From NCBI RefSeq assembly GCF_964204645.1, contig NC_134025.1:10235001-10299000 (forward strand): a DNA stretch of 64,000 bases, in the 5' to 3' direction. How positions within the stretch are numbered: the first letter of the stretch is position 1; the number at the start of each line of letters is the position of its first letter. Both the position numbers and the translations under genes were made by a program. Of this stretch, positions 11,501 through 27,523 are shown one piece after another. This DNA comes from Tubulanus polymorphus (lineage: Eukaryota > Nemertea > Palaeonemertea > Tubulaniformes > Tubulanidae). Under the pieces are notes generated by a model. That model saw only the letters and a program-made list of their open reading frames with translations, was not told the DNA's origin and searched no databases.

Positions 11501-14438
11501 TCCATAGTACACCTCGATTATACGTTTGTAGTTGGCTAATAAAGAAGAAAGATGGAATAAATAGAATAGAAAGATTATTGAAGATTACTCTCTTTTATTT
11601 AACGTTTTCTTCTATTTCAGTTGAGCGTCAGAGGAAAGAACAAAAAGGAAAAGCTGACTGGATTTTTCAAAAGCGTCACAAAATCAGCTGATGAGGTGTT
11701 GTTATCATCTCAAAAGGTATCTGTACGTAGTCACCCATGTTGTGCGTAAGTTTGCGTGAAATCCTAGTAGGCTCTGCGTTTTTCTTTATAAGTGTGAATT
11801 ATTCCCATTCAAATGATTGTTTCCATTTTGCCATTTCCCCACCGACACATTCAATGTCCTCAATGTACGGACGGTATGTTGTAGTTTGGAAAGACAGGTC
11901 CTACAATAGACGAGTGTCACCTAAGTTTCATTAAATTCGATTTAAGGGATTAACAATTTTGAATTGTTAGGGATAGCTAGAAGTTTGATTGAAAATGATA
12001 AGAAGAATGCAGGCCTACTTGATATGAACCCGCTTTTCTTGTTTTCCTTTCATGTACCAAAATGTTGAAAAATGAAACTATTCAATATCTGGCTGAAATA
12101 CAATAAATCATTAAATCTGGCTGGGAACCTAGGAAGAAAAATTTAGTAATTTCACTCTCTGGCAAAATAAACCATACAAAATTGTGTAGTATTTATCTTG
12201 AGACCATTAAAGGAAATTTTACTTACCGTATCTTGTAGAAAGTATGAATTCATGTTACTCTACCGTAGGTAGTTGATAAGCCAAGCCTTTCCATTCCTTG
12301 CTGTATTTAATCTTGCATTATTGATAGGTGTTGCCTTTGTTATTTTGATTGAGGCAACAAAAAGGAGGCCCTATTAGGCTAAGATTTATGATAAACATTC
12401 CAGATAATTGAAAATGATCATTCTCTTCGTAGGACGTTGATGAATTCTTCGAACGCGAGAAAGGCTTTTTGATAGAATACTACAATAAAATAAAAGACAG
12501 TACTATGAAATCAGATCGAATGACAAGAGCTCATAAATGTAAGTACTGGCTAAAGTGGTTGTTTTATTTTCTTAAATTCATGAAAATGAAAATATTGTAA
12601 TATTGTTGCTCTTCTCGTTTCAAGGTGTTGCTGACACATACATAAAAATATCGTCAGGTTTCGTGCAGTTAGCTACATTAGAAAATACCGAATTAGATAA
12701 GTGAGTGGTTTTGCTGATCCTTAAGCCGTCCTTGAAAACATTTTGAAGGTTTTTGACACAAATTCACTAGTACGAAAGGGATCGCACGGAGATCAATATC
12801 CACTTTCTAAGTGTAGCAAATATTTTTCACCATGTATTTTTAAATTACATGTATACATTTTGACGTTTACATTTTATTTTGATAATCCTATACTCACCAT
12901 AATTTACACGTATTTCTTCCTACAGATTGTTTAGTAAACTTGCAGAATGCTTCGAAAAAGCTCGTGTAAGTATGAAAACTAAATGAAGTTACCAATTTTA
13001 ACAATAATGATAAGACTGGCTGAGCTGTTTTGAAATAGAGAAAGATATTTGATTAAATTGTTGTTTTGTAGAAATTAGAGGGCAGAGTCGCATCTGACGA
13101 AGACTTGAAATTGTCGGATACATTACGATATTACATGCGAGATTCTGCTGCCGCCAAAGATTTACTGTATCGCCGTACTAGATCGTTGGCCGATTACGAA
13201 AACGCTAACAAGGCCTTGGACAAGGCTAGAACTAAGAACAAAGATGTACAAGCGGTATGTCACGCTGATTTAGCGTAAATGGCTTGCAGACCTCACTACT
13301 GTATTTGTTCTCTTCTATTTGAAGAGCTCAATTCGTCGGAAATACTCAAAATCTTAATTATTTCAATAGAAATTAAGAGTTTGTTGTATCAAAAAATTAT
13401 TCCTATTTGTGGTGATATCAACCCCAAAATGAAATATCAGGGAATTCAGGTCTGAATTCTGAGTATTACTGGCAATTAATGATACTCACTTTTGAGCATC
13501 AATTACATTTGTTCATTGTTGTTTAATTTTGCGTATTTATTTTTCTTGAATAGGCTGAGAATGCTCAACAAATTAGTTGTGAAAAATTCGAGCATATATC
13601 TGAGACTGCACGTCAAGGTGAGGCCTAGTTTCTTAACACCTATATCGCGGGTGATCTCTTGTTGCACTTTTGTTGCCATTATTTAGCATGTATTTAAGCT
13701 GTGAGTAGACATAAAAGTACATGTATACCATTCAGTCAAAATTGTGATTTTCACTCAACATATGCCAGGGTCCCTTGATTCCTTACAACCTCCTTAACAG
13801 AAAATGCTTTTAACGGTGCTTGAAACTCCTTTAATTTGAACAAAATCCCCAAAGCTCCTTTAAAAACTCAGGCAATTAGAAATTTTTGTCTAGTTTGTAG
13901 TAGAAGAATATGCCTAAATTTACTGCATAAGGAGGGTTTTTGATTTTTACCCAGTAATAAGACAATGACCATTATTGAATTACCATTCTCTTTGATCTTT
14001 TAGAATTACAAGATTTCAAAGCCAGACGAATCCAACACTTCAAGAAGAATATGGCTGATCTAGTAGAATTAGAACTTAGACATGCCAAGGTAAAGAATCT
14101 TGCTTATTTTGCGTAACAGGAAACATATCATGAAATGAGATTTTCAGTATTTTACTTCAGCAGACATGGGAAATGAAAATTCCTAACTGCTTTTGGTCTG
14201 AAAAATAATAATTTGATTTTTTTTGATATGTAAGGAAGTTGCTACTGAAAAGGTGTGACCATTCGTTGCTGATTAATTTTAACATGTTCAATGAGATATT
14301 CCTGAAATCATTAAAACTAGTCTCTGATAGCGCTTTGAAGAAGATGGAAGCCCTGAATTAAATTCATGTCTGTACTTTTTCTAGGCTCAAGTACAACTGC
14401 TTCGCAATTGCATTGCTTCCATAAAAGAGGATTTATGA
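8504..14438 (+). CDS. SNX6: Sorting nexin 6, PX-BAR subunit of the ESCPE-1/retromer coat
   Basis: Fourteen exons: 8504-8509, 8601-8648, 9618-9722, 10237-10347, 10676-10797, 11227-11350, 11621-11716, 12433-12538, 12625-12700, 12926-12965, 13072-13254, 13554-13617, 14004-14089, 14385-14438. They give 406 residues, the length of human SNX6. SNX6 pairs with SNX1/2 on endosome tubules for retrieval to the Golgi. The PX domain spans about residues 20-172 and keeps the long SNX5/6-specific insertion ([19 protein letters not shown], then [12 protein letters not shown]) used to bind CI-MPR-type cargo. The BAR domain fills about 205-406, including [15 protein letters not shown] and [12 protein letters not shown]. 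The first coding exon is only ATGATG, spliced straight into GACGGAGTAG. SNX5 is the other candidate; start, length and tail fit SNX6. Introns carry several MITEs. Confidence 0.95.
8854..9026. repeat. Inverted-repeat element with internal duplication (SNX6 intron 2)
   Basis: It begins ACTGCAGTTTAGGTCACC and ends GGGACACCTAAACTGCAGT, which are inverted copies. Inside, the segment AGAATAGTGTTATGGT, then TACATAACC and AGGGACACCTAAACTGCAGT, occurs twice in tandem. Confidence 0.75.
9400..9510 (-). repeat. tRNA-like SINE head (SNX6 intron 2)
   Basis: On the minus strand TAGCTCAGTGCATCC resembles an A box and GGGTTCAAGTCC is a good B box, about 35 bases apart. A similar GGGTTCAAA appears in reverse near 10513-10530. 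This is consistent with a tRNA-derived SINE rather than a working tRNA gene. Confidence 0.4.
9788..9996 (+). repeat. piggyBac-type MITE, 5'-truncated copy (SNX6 intron 3)
   Basis: It retains ATGCTGGAGATAG, GTTGAATAACGGGCATA, the GCGGTGTACT segment and the right end GTAGACGCACTGAAAGGGGTAA. It has a local TAGT tetranucleotide expansion at 9894-9913. The left terminus is missing. Confidence 0.7.
10845..11135 (+). repeat. Diverged copy of the AGGGTCCCTAC-ended MITE family (SNX6 intron 5)
   Basis: Shares AACTCCTTTGACCTTATATCCAGGAATGATTGAT and GTAAGGACCCTGA with the complete copy at 53890-54163, written here as separate short matches: CTTATATCCAG, AATGATTGAT and GGACCCTGA. The left end is degraded. 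Confidence 0.5.
13769..13970 (+). repeat. Partial copy of the AGGGTCCCTAC-ended MITE family (SNX6 intron 12)
   Basis: Begins AGGGTCCCTTGATTCC and shares ACAGAAAATGCTTTTAA and GTGCTTGAAACT with the complete element at 53890-54163. The right terminus is not recognisable. Confidence 0.5.
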
Positions 14439-15788
14439 ATGAACCAACCGCGGCGATGAAAATAATTCGTGGACTGGAATTTGTGATCACTTTGAGACGA
14501 CTGGGAAAAAATCGCAGCGTGGATGAACTGTTGTATACGAGCAGAGTTTCGACTAACAGAAATTCCATGGTCGACTTTGTTGTTAAACTTAGGCGCTTGC
14601 TTCTATTTTTGTTATCATTATTGAAAAAAAATGGATGAATTATCGAAGTATTAATCATGTTTTACTAGATAATCCAAATATTTAGATAATTTCTATTTCA
14701 CATATATTTCAGTTAAGTCTTTCAAATATCATGAATGGATTGGACATCACCTCTAACTCAGTTGACCATTGATTTTAACTGATAATTTAAACATAATCTG
14801 AATATTATTTTTTTTTCAATCTAAAAAGTGGAACAACATTACTACAAACTTTGTAGAACCTGAAACTGATATTAATAATCTAAGTAGGCCTATCATTGAT
14901 TGTTAAAGCACTTTTGTCATTGCGTTGCAGTCAAAATGTGTCTGCTACCAACGCTACAACACAAAAATGGCAATACTAATACTGATGGAATCAATTTATT
15001 TTTTCCCCTTCAAATCTCAAGAAGCTCTGGCGCAGTAAGGTTACATTTTACAGTTTTATCCAATCATTGAGTATCAGTTTGGTAAACCCTACCTGAGTTA
15101 AAATCAGATCTATTTTGCGATATTTGATAGATAAGTTCTGGCATGATACTCGAGTTGAGTTTGTTGTAATGAGGTTCCACTGTGCGTTACATCTTAGCCA
15201 TTATTCGAATTTTGCTGACGACGCTCCACCTGTATCTTTTATATTGGAAAAAAAATCTAATAACGCATTGTAATTATTACGTATAGACTGTCCTGGTGAA
15301 GTACTACTTTGTAAATAATGTATATTCGATTGAGAATTTAATGGGGGAAAATTCTATAAAAATGAAAATCTGTAAATGGAACGAATGAAATGAAATATTG
15401 TTTTGTATATTTTACTTATTTGAAATATAATTATAATTATTATTATTATTATAAATATACTTGTCTGTTATAGAATCCTATGTGAATAAGACGTTTATAT
15501 TAGACCGATATGCGACTGCATAGGCTGTGGTTAGGTTCAATCTGTTTTATTTTTGTATACTGCTTGCAATGGACACAAATTATCGTTATCCAAGATATCG
15601 TTATTCCGAAATTGATAGTTAAGTACATGTACTTGAGCATCTCTAGTTCGGAATCATACATGACATCATGATGAATAGCTAATGTTACAAACACTCTCCT
15701 AACTTGTAGTATTATGGAGCTACTTGTGCACCAGAATATAGTAATCATTGGTGAGAAAGTCAAGTAGAGCAAAGGCTTAAACAGATCG

Positions 15789-15963
15789 TACCTTGTTTCT
15801 CATTTCTGCTGAGCTTTAAAGTTGACTGTGTACATTACTTTTTAAAAAAATCATGGTCAAGCTAAAAGATAACAGACCCGGCAGCTATAATAGAAATGAA
15901 CTGATTACAAATTTTATTACAGTTTATATAAGTGGCCCGGCCGATATGGAGAAACGAGGTATC
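15789..15963 (+). repeat. TACCTTGTTTCTC MITE, copy 1
   Basis: Terminal inverted repeats are TACCTTGTTTCTC at the left and GAGAAACGAGGTATCA at the right. Internal landmarks CTGAGCTTTAAAGTTGAC, GTACATTACTTTT, AACAGACCCGGCAGC and CCCGGCCGATA are shared with the copies at 41083-41280 and 57859-58060. Confidence 0.8.
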
Positions 15964-16509
15964 ATTTTATTTTAGCCAAGTCTGGGTCCTCATATTATTC
16001 TGTGCTTTGTGAATAGCTGCACTCCTTAAAGAGAAGGGTTTAAAAAACATTGGAAATGAATTAGTTTTAACTATACAGTCAAAAATCTATCTCGAAACTG
16101 TGGAACTGGTGGATAAATGTGCAGTTTTAGCGTAACTACAGCCTAGGTTGTCATGTTTAACTAATTGATATACATGTATTGTTATATTGTGAACGTATAA
16201 TGAGGGTCAGTTCTAAACAACAAAGTTTTAAAACTAGAAATTTGTTGTTAGAATTCAGACATATGAATGGGTTTTCTTTGTGCCTAGTCTCTTAGGGTGT
16301 GCGGTGTCATTTCTTGTCTAGGTATCAGACAGTTTCATCATTAAATTTAGCTTAGGGATGTTTAATTTTCTGTATGCCAATTACAGTTGCTATTACAGTG
16401 TAGATCTGTGCCCAGAACTTAAAAACCATTCGACAGTTTTCAATCGATCCACAAGAGACCGTTATTTCTATAGATAGATGAATATTTAGAAAAATTATTG
16501 GAATGAGCC

Positions 16510-16768
16510 CAGAGGCGGATATAGGTAGATTGGAAGGCCGGGGTCCAGAGAAGGCATTTTGTTAAAGCAGGTTAATGCAGCTATGTCAAGGGCCACTAGC
16601 GGGGTACCTTCATCGAGGGTTAGATATTTTTGAAGAAATCCATTCTAAAAGATGCAATTTTCGAGAGGATGAAAGTCAGATATGTAAGTTTATACAATAA
16701 CTGTCTTGGCAAAAAGGGCGACCTCGATGCAAAGCCACCACCTAGACCACCCCCTAAATCTGCCCCTG
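16510..16768. repeat. hAT-like MITE with CAGAGGCGGATATAGG end
   Basis: Left end CAGAGGCGGATATAGG and right end CCCTAAATCTGCCCCTG form an imperfect terminal inverted repeat of the CAGGGGCGGATTTAGG type common to hAT-derived MITEs. A related end occurs at 26624 and a related pair at 43248-43503. A clean 8-base target duplication could not be confirmed. Confidence 0.6.
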
Positions 16769-18192
16769 GAGCTATGTTCAGTTGAAAAGATAGCACGAAA
16801 ACTTTCATCGTAATGAATGATGCTTCAACGCAGAAATCACAAGCGGAAAACAATCAGTAGAATTTACGTGCTAGTGTCTATATGAACACTTAAAACCTTA
16901 TTCTTTTAGACGCACTGGGTACAGTTTTCTAATATGCTTGTACACTTTCTCGTTACTTAGTACCGGTAACTCATGATTCTGCCTGTATATAATAACTTTT
17001 AAATCGTAGCTTTATACAAAATTGAATGATATTGCAGTAAAACATTCGAATCATTCCTATCTTCTTTTTTTTGCGCAATATATTATGGTGCTAAATGTTT
17101 GTGGTTATGTGATATCTTGTATACGTACTGCCATTTCACGTCACCACGCAACAATGTAAGATTTCTTCTTTTCGCAAAAAAAAAACATCTACAAATCTTC
17201 ACTTCGAATAGGTAGTAGGCCTAACGATTAGAATACATGTTCTGTATGTACTTTCTTTGCTTGGATTATAAATGTTAGGCCCATGAAAAAGGTTTAGTTT
17301 GGATTTTTGCTAATTACTTGAAAACATAAGGTATCTAAAACCTAAATTGATATTTTGAGTAAACTTTTTGGGGTTAAAGTTTTTTTTTCTGGCACTGAGG
17401 TGACCGTATTGAATTTGAATGATTGTTTCAGACATTCAGGTTATTTTTCTGTTTTTTCATCATGATTAATGATAAACATTATGAAATGTGCTAGAACTGA
17501 AAATGGAACAAGTAGGCCTACCAGTACACCAAAAAATAGATATCTGAAATTTCAACACAAGAATGACTGTTCAACAATTTTAGTTTTCCACAGTTGCGCA
17601 ATATTTTTTGACATGTAGGCCTACCTATTTTTGTAGCTTATCGCAGTGATGTAATTTTTGGATACTTTTGATGAATCCAAGAGGCTCTACGGTGAATATT
17701 TTATCTATATAGAGTTTTTTTTCACTTTGTTCTGTAGTTTGGGAGTATTTGAAAATTAGCCATCCATGTTTATGTAAAACTATTGGTATCACTTGTGTCC
17801 AGGCTCTTAAAAATTCATGAAATATAATTGATAAATGATATTATTGTAAATTTTCACTTGTGTTATTTTCTTTTTTCAAACCTATATTTGATTTTGTTTT
17901 TACTGGATGGGGATACTGCTCTGGAAACTGTGCATGAAATCTTTTAAGGTCCATAAAGCAGCAGGGCGAGGTTAATACTAGAAATAGAACGTACAATGTT
18001 TTAATCATTTTTACAGTGAGTACATTGTAGCATCTTAAGACAACACAATATTGGTACACAATTTAAACCCAATATTAAATTTGGTGGGATATTATACGAA
18101 TTAGATCGTATTTCTAGAAATGAGAAAAAAATAAATTAGCATTCGAACCCAAAGATATGCAAATATTCAATTCAAAATAACTTTATTACACC

Positions 18193-18211
18193 TCACATGA
18201 TTGTCACATGA
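18193..18211 (+). promoter_or_regulatory. Two M-box sites TCACATGA upstream of NPC2
   Basis: TCACATGA occurs at 18193-18200 and again at 18204-18211, spaced 11 bases start to start, about 80-97 bases before the NPC2 start codon. M-box/CLEAR-type sites recruit MITF/TFE factors, which activate lysosomal genes in vertebrates. The motif is seen directly; the regulatory role is inference. Confidence 0.4.
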
Positions 18212-18289
18212 TCAATCATACGATACAAAGTGCCATTCTCATTCATATATTTCGTGAACCTGTCGGTCCGCCTGCAGCAGTCCGATACA

Positions 18290-21049
18290 ATGATGAATTC
18301 GGCAATTTTCTTTTTGTTATCGTTATTATCTATAACATCGACAGTTAGTGCTGTATACAAAGACTGTGGTAAGTATTTTTATATGCGATTTTAGTCACGG
18401 GCACGGCACAGAAGAGGGAATTAAATAAATTCGTAATAATAAGATCAATCATCACGTCGACGACACATCAATCAATGACATGATATTCTAACTTGTTTTT
18501 AAGTGTGCTGGGTGACGTAGTTGTCAAGTCAGTATTTAAAAAAGAGAACTCATCTGTCTGTGGTCTCTCTAAAAAATCAGTAGAGTAGGCCTAGTTCAGC
18601 TTTAGGAATGTGTCTAATCAAAGGGTGGTTACTGTCTGTCACACCTACTCTCCGTGCGACGTTTTGGTCCGTTATTTCGTTAATAATCGGTTTATCTACC
18701 TTTATTACGCATCAATTTGTTCAGTGAGGAATTTGCATTCAGAAATAAACAACAATTTTCACTTAAGTTGTTTTTGTTTTCATTTATGAGCGATAGTTTA
18801 CTCAGCATACGCTCGCGTAATGCTGAAAAATCCGCTCCGCGGACGCTCGGAAACGTTACAGTGACGTCATCACCTGCTCATTAGCATATCAAAATACAGT
18901 AGGTGACGCCACGTGACGGGCCATAAAAGCCGTTTTTCGGCATTACGCGAGCGTATGCTAGGTAAACTATCGCTGATAGAAGAAAACACAAACAAATTTC
19001 TGCCAGTTCATGATTTATTTCTGAATGCAAATTCCTTAATGAACAAATTGATGCATAATATTTACAGATCAACCGATTATTAACGAAATTACGGACCAAA
19101 ACGTCGCACGAAGAGCATGTGTGACAGACAGGTTAGAAAGGGAAATTAGACAAGCCTTTTCTAATTGACACAATTATTGAAATTTTGAGATGCTCCGAGC
19201 CCTTTCAATTATAAAAGCTGTTTATTTTTTCCATGGACCATACTGTGAGACATAAAAATGCATTACCCCGGTAGACAAGTGATAATGATAACCTACTTGC
19301 CCTAATGTGAATATATTTGTCCCGGGCAATTGCCGAATTGGACATGTGCTTAGATCGAGCCCTGCATGCTCAAGTTTCCAACTCGTCTCGTTAGGTTAGA
19401 AGGCTCAAGCCCTTTGGTTACAGGTAATAACTGTTTATGTTCTACGATATAACAGGTTCTAAAATCGGAGCTGTGAAGGATGTAATTATCAGTGGCTGCA
19501 AACCGACTGACAACCCATGCATACTCAAAAAAGGAACGAATGAAAGTATCACCATCGATTTTATGGTTAAAAGTAAGTACGGGATGAATTATCTTTCGTG
19601 GTGGAAATCAATCTTAGTTTCACGATGAGCATACAGTCAACCTCGCTTTTAATTCATCATCGGTTAATTCGAATAACTACCTAATGAAAGGTCCAGATTT
19701 TTGGTTTACCTTCGTAATTCCCTTTAACTTGCTTCGGATAATTCGTATATCGTAGCCGTATCCACGGTCCCTTTTCTTAGAAACGATTGGAAACGTGACT
19801 GGCCCGTAATTCGTAATCCCATTGTTCCGCCTGCTGGCAGGGATTGGCAAGCTTATCAATTACTCGTCAGTCATATTGCCACTGAGCTTGCCGCGGCCGC
19901 GCGATTTATTTTCCCGCCAGTCTAAACAATTAATGGCCGTGACGCGCGGCGTTTGTTCCGATGTCAGAGGACCATGAAGTTCATTAACTAGATAAACCTT
20001 AGTTTATTCGTCAGGGCCGGGTGTAAGGGGGTATCGCGATCCGAGCCCTGCCTTCTCGTTGAAATTGTCCTTTTCGTCATGACAGAGTTCGTTTAAATCT
20101 GCAAATTTGATACTCATCGCACTGAAATTGTGTCTTTTTAGGTGTATTCAAAATAAGCTTACATCGAGGGTGGGACCCGCTTGTGGCCTTTAGACGTGGC
20201 CCCTATTTTACGATTCATTACTGATATGGCGTAAAGATACCCTGAATTATTGTATCCACTTGACCAGTATAATTGTAAAACTTTTTTTTTTTGCTAGATG
20301 CTTCTCCCATAAGTGGTGTTACTGTTGTCGTTCATGGTCTTATCGGTGGTATACCGATTCCGTGGCCTGGTGTACACACTGATGGATGCACCCAGTCAGG
20401 ATTAGTGTGCCCGTTAAAACCGTCGGCTTCATATTCTTATACGACGGGTATTCTCGTCTCGTCTAAATATCCTTCGGTAAGTATTACATGTTCTAAGTAC
20501 ATTTGGCCAGTGAAGATTACGTGCGGACCTGAATTATAGGACTATACTATTTGAGAATAGCAAACTCTTTAAAGAGTTCAACTACTCCCGAAAATATCAA
20601 ACTACTCTCTCAAAATCAGAATAATGTCTAGTTCATCTTTGATTATTTTTGATATCACATTTTTGATGAAAACTACTTCAATTAGAGATATCAGTATCAG
20701 GTAGTCTAGGCGGTGAAGTACATGTGATTGATGAAATCATTCACTAGAAATCGAGATTAACCGTCATATTTTACATACCGGGCATACTGGTATCTATTTA
20801 TATAGATTGATCGTCGCGGAATAATGTCCGTATAAGATCAGAATCTGGATTAAACTGCAGTAGACTGACCTTACTGCCAAATCAGTAGACTGACTTATTT
20901 AGCAGGTTATAGATATTATGTGTACTGTTATTCTAATTAATACTTGTTCAATTTTTCTGCAGGTGAAAGCTGTTGTGAAATGGGAATTAGAGCAAGCCAG
21001 TGACAACGAAGAAATTGTTTGTATTGAGTTCCCGGTAGAACTTCAATAA
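18290..21049 (+). CDS. NPC2: NPC intracellular cholesterol transporter 2 (MD-2-related lipid-binding)
   Basis: Four exons: 18290-18368, 19456-19572, 20298-20476, 20963-21049, phases 1/1/0, giving 153 residues (human NPC2 is 151). NPC2 is a small secreted/lysosomal ML-domain protein that picks up sterol in the lysosome lumen and passes it to NPC1. The first ~20 residues form a signal peptide with a hydrophobic core (AIFFLLSLLSIT) and an SA cleavage site. All six family cysteines are present, in KDCG, ISGC, NPCIL, TDGC, LVCP and EIVCIE, matching the three NPC2 disulfides. The GIPIPWPG loop corresponds to the proline-rich sterol-pocket loop. Two in-frame Met codons are adjacent; the first is used. 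Intron 1 hosts a large fold-back element; two M-boxes lie just upstream. Confidence 0.95.
18558..19200 (+). repeat. Dispersed repeat split by a fold-back element (NPC2 intron 1)
   Basis: The left part (TCTGTGGTCTCTCTAAAAA through GTCTAATCAAAGG) and right part (CTAATTGACACAATTATTG to GAGATGCTCC) together match the uninterrupted copy at 7783-7920. The intervening 500 bases are the separate fold-back element at 18632-19131. Confidence 0.7.
18632..19131. mobile_element. Fold-back (long terminal inverted repeat) element, about 500 bp
   Basis: The left arm starts CTGTCTGTCACAC and runs about 200 bases to GCATACGCTCGCGTAATGC. The right arm is its close inverted copy, starting GCATTACGCGAGCGTATGC and ending GTGACAGACAG. 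A spacer of roughly 90-100 bases sits between them. Arms share GTGCGACGTTTTGGTCCG and GAATTTGCATTCAGAAATAA. There is no coding capacity, so this is a non-autonomous element. GGTTA flanks the left end and GTTA the right end, a possible short target duplication. Confidence 0.82.
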
Positions 21050-21548
21050 GTTTATACGGACCAAAATGTCTGTGATAACATGTACATCATCGGAATAATT
21101 GTTTTTAATACACACTGTACAGAAGAAATATGACTTATACCTAATCGAGAACATTAACAGGAATACCGTTATCAGTACTTGCATGAACTTTAGAGACATC
21201 ATGTGTCTTATCCTCTTGCTGACTAACAAGATAAGATATATTATTATTGACTTGCCCAATTGGAATTTAGTAAGAGAACTTTGAATGTTGAAAGCCCACC
21301 AATGTCAATTCAGTCATTGGGGCCATGCGTAAAGTTCATAAATCAGAGTTCGTCATTGTCTGTCCATGCACATATAATGCATAAAATGGAGGTTCAAATG
21401 GGTTATATTTTGTATGTACTTTACGAATGGTCAACTGTGGAGTAACCCGATTAGATTTTCTTCTGCTCTATTTCTTATTAGATGTTCGACTTTGTATATG
21501 ATGCTACAATTATTTATCATATACAAATTTTGTACCACGATTTATAGA

Positions 21549-21554
21549 AATAAA
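21549..21554 (+). terminator. Candidate polyadenylation signal of NPC2
   Basis: AATAAA about 500 bases past the NPC2 stop codon, followed within about 35 bases by a T/G-rich stretch (TTGGTAGTTGTCC). Confidence 0.6.
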
Positions 21555-23063
21555 ATCTACTTGGGTTTCATAGATTGGTAGTTGTCCTCATTTTACTGGC
21601 TATATGGGACTATTCTGTTACACGGATAACGATGGCGACAGGGTTTAGGATGCCTCCAGTCATACATTGAAACAACAGTCTTCTTAGATGAGTGGTGATG
21701 GTCTCACATGGTTATCCTCATTGTGTCTCCACCCAGGAGTAAATGGGTACCTGGTTTGATGGTAACTCCAGTGCCTAGTAGTTGCTTGGTCCTCACTGCG
21801 AGGGATGACTGGTTAGTGCTAGAGTTACAACAGGCTAGGGGTAATAATACCAATAGAAAAATGTGTCAAACTCTTAAGTGGCAAGGGCGCCATAGACATT
21901 AAATTACTAAAACTTATTATCAGAGCTGCTGACTGCTCCTGATTTTCAGTATTTGTAACTATTTTGTAAGGAGAAATACCCATTTGATTGTTTGATTCGA
22001 ACAGAAATATGGAAGATGTTACAGAGGGTCTTACTGTTGATTACTGATTAATTTGAACATTTTCTACACATGTACCATATTTCTATGAAATGTTACTGAA
22101 TTCAATTTGTTGCTGATAGCACTTTTCAGAGGTTCTGCAGCCCGGAGTATTATAACAATAAGCTAAATCTCCACTTTGTTTAGAGGATCAAGATTTGATG
22201 AAGTAAAGATTCAACCGATCCAGTTAAACTAAAGTACAAAATAAAATGCATTGCTGCCAGTATAGCGTAGTACTGAAGTAATATATTTTGCTTGATACCC
22301 AATGCATGCATACGTGATGAAAAATCCATGTGATGTGATGTTGAAATGCTAGCAGTCTCTTGAAATGGAATTTTAGTTGACTAAATCCTCACCAGAACAG
22401 AATTAAGACTTAATTTAAAAAAAAACCTTTTATATTTTTCAATGTATAAAAATATATTTCAATTGAAGTACATTATGTAGAAGCAGTTAAAATACCATTA
22501 ATTTTGTTTAATTCAAGAAAAGAAAAATCAATCCTCTTGTAAATCATGAAAATGTTTTGCGTGTAAATAATCAAATCAGTTTCAGGGGGTTTTATAATTT
22601 TCACTGAATACTAAAATATCCTACTTTCAGACTTATACATGTATTAATAATGCTTTCCCATTTCCAAAACAAACATAAACGAAACAGGATGTTATATTCT
22701 TGTATTTTTCATCATTATTGCACTTGACATGAATTATAGGACTTTGACATAAATTATAGGACTATAATAAACAGTAAGCCCATACCAACAAAAGCAAACG
22801 AGATATAGCAATATTTATTACACAATAAAACCTTATATCTCGTCTATCAAGTTCTCCACGCGGACCTAGATTTGACTTATAAGGGAGACGCTATTAACAC
22901 GTTAGTTAAAATTTTGTATGTGGATCATAGTCTATAATCCATGGTATTTCTCTAACCCTTTTGCTGCGAGCGTAGTTGCATTGCAGTGTGCTGGGGTCCC
23001 CAAGTCAAAAAGTTAAAAAGCAATTTAGATCAAATAAAACAATCTATTTTTGATCGGGCCTTA

Positions 23064-23069
23064 TTTATT
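23064..23069 (-). terminator. Candidate polyadenylation signal of SIRT2
   Basis: TTTATT on the plus strand reads AATAAA on the minus strand, about 220 bases beyond the SIRT2 stop codon. Confidence 0.5.
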
Positions 23070-23288
23070 ATGATGTTTCCAGATATTTCCTTGATGAAAA
23101 TAACTAGAAATATCATTACAAAATTCTGACCACCATAAGAATGCGACAGCATCGCAAATGCAATGAGCCATGACCTGGTGCACCAGCCGAACCAACGGGC
23201 AAAAGTATTGGCATCTTTCCGAAAAAGTCAGAACTATGTTGTCTGGTATGCATACCTAAGAGTTATAACGTTGCAGATAAATTTCTTT

Positions 23289-27523
<4,235 letters not shown>

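Larger units (their letters stand above)
14439..18289. other. SNX6 3' UTR and intergenic stretch before NPC2
   Basis: No further conserved coding exon was recognised. The SNX6 3' UTR presumably begins here, but I find no strong nearby AATAAA; candidates are distant (ATTAAA near 16340, AATAAA at 18130). The stretch holds two MITEs (15789-15963 and 16510-16768), an ATT-rich microsatellite near 15425-15455, and the NPC2 upstream region with two M-boxes at 18193-18211. Confidence 0.45.
21050..23288. other. Intergenic region between NPC2 and SIRT2 (convergent)
   Basis: NPC2 3' UTR to the signal near 21549, then repeat-like DNA. 21590-21900 resembles a SINE or other dispersed repeat (CCACCCAGGAGTAAATGGG). 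21919-22146 begins CAGAGCTGCTGACTGCTCC and shares TTGCTGATAGCACTTTTCAGAGG-type sequence with 42780-42885. No coding exon is supported; the 64-codon frame at 21708-21902 lies wholly in the repeat. Confidence 0.45.

Noticed and set aside
8504-14438. SNX5 instead of SNX6
   Set aside because: The start, exact 406-residue length and C-terminal region fit SNX6 better; this may be the single pre-duplication SNX5/6 gene in an invertebrate.
22957-23160. Another piggyBac-type MITE starting TAACCCTTTTGCTGCGAGC
   Set aside because: A plausible left end is visible but no matching right end or second TTAA was found.
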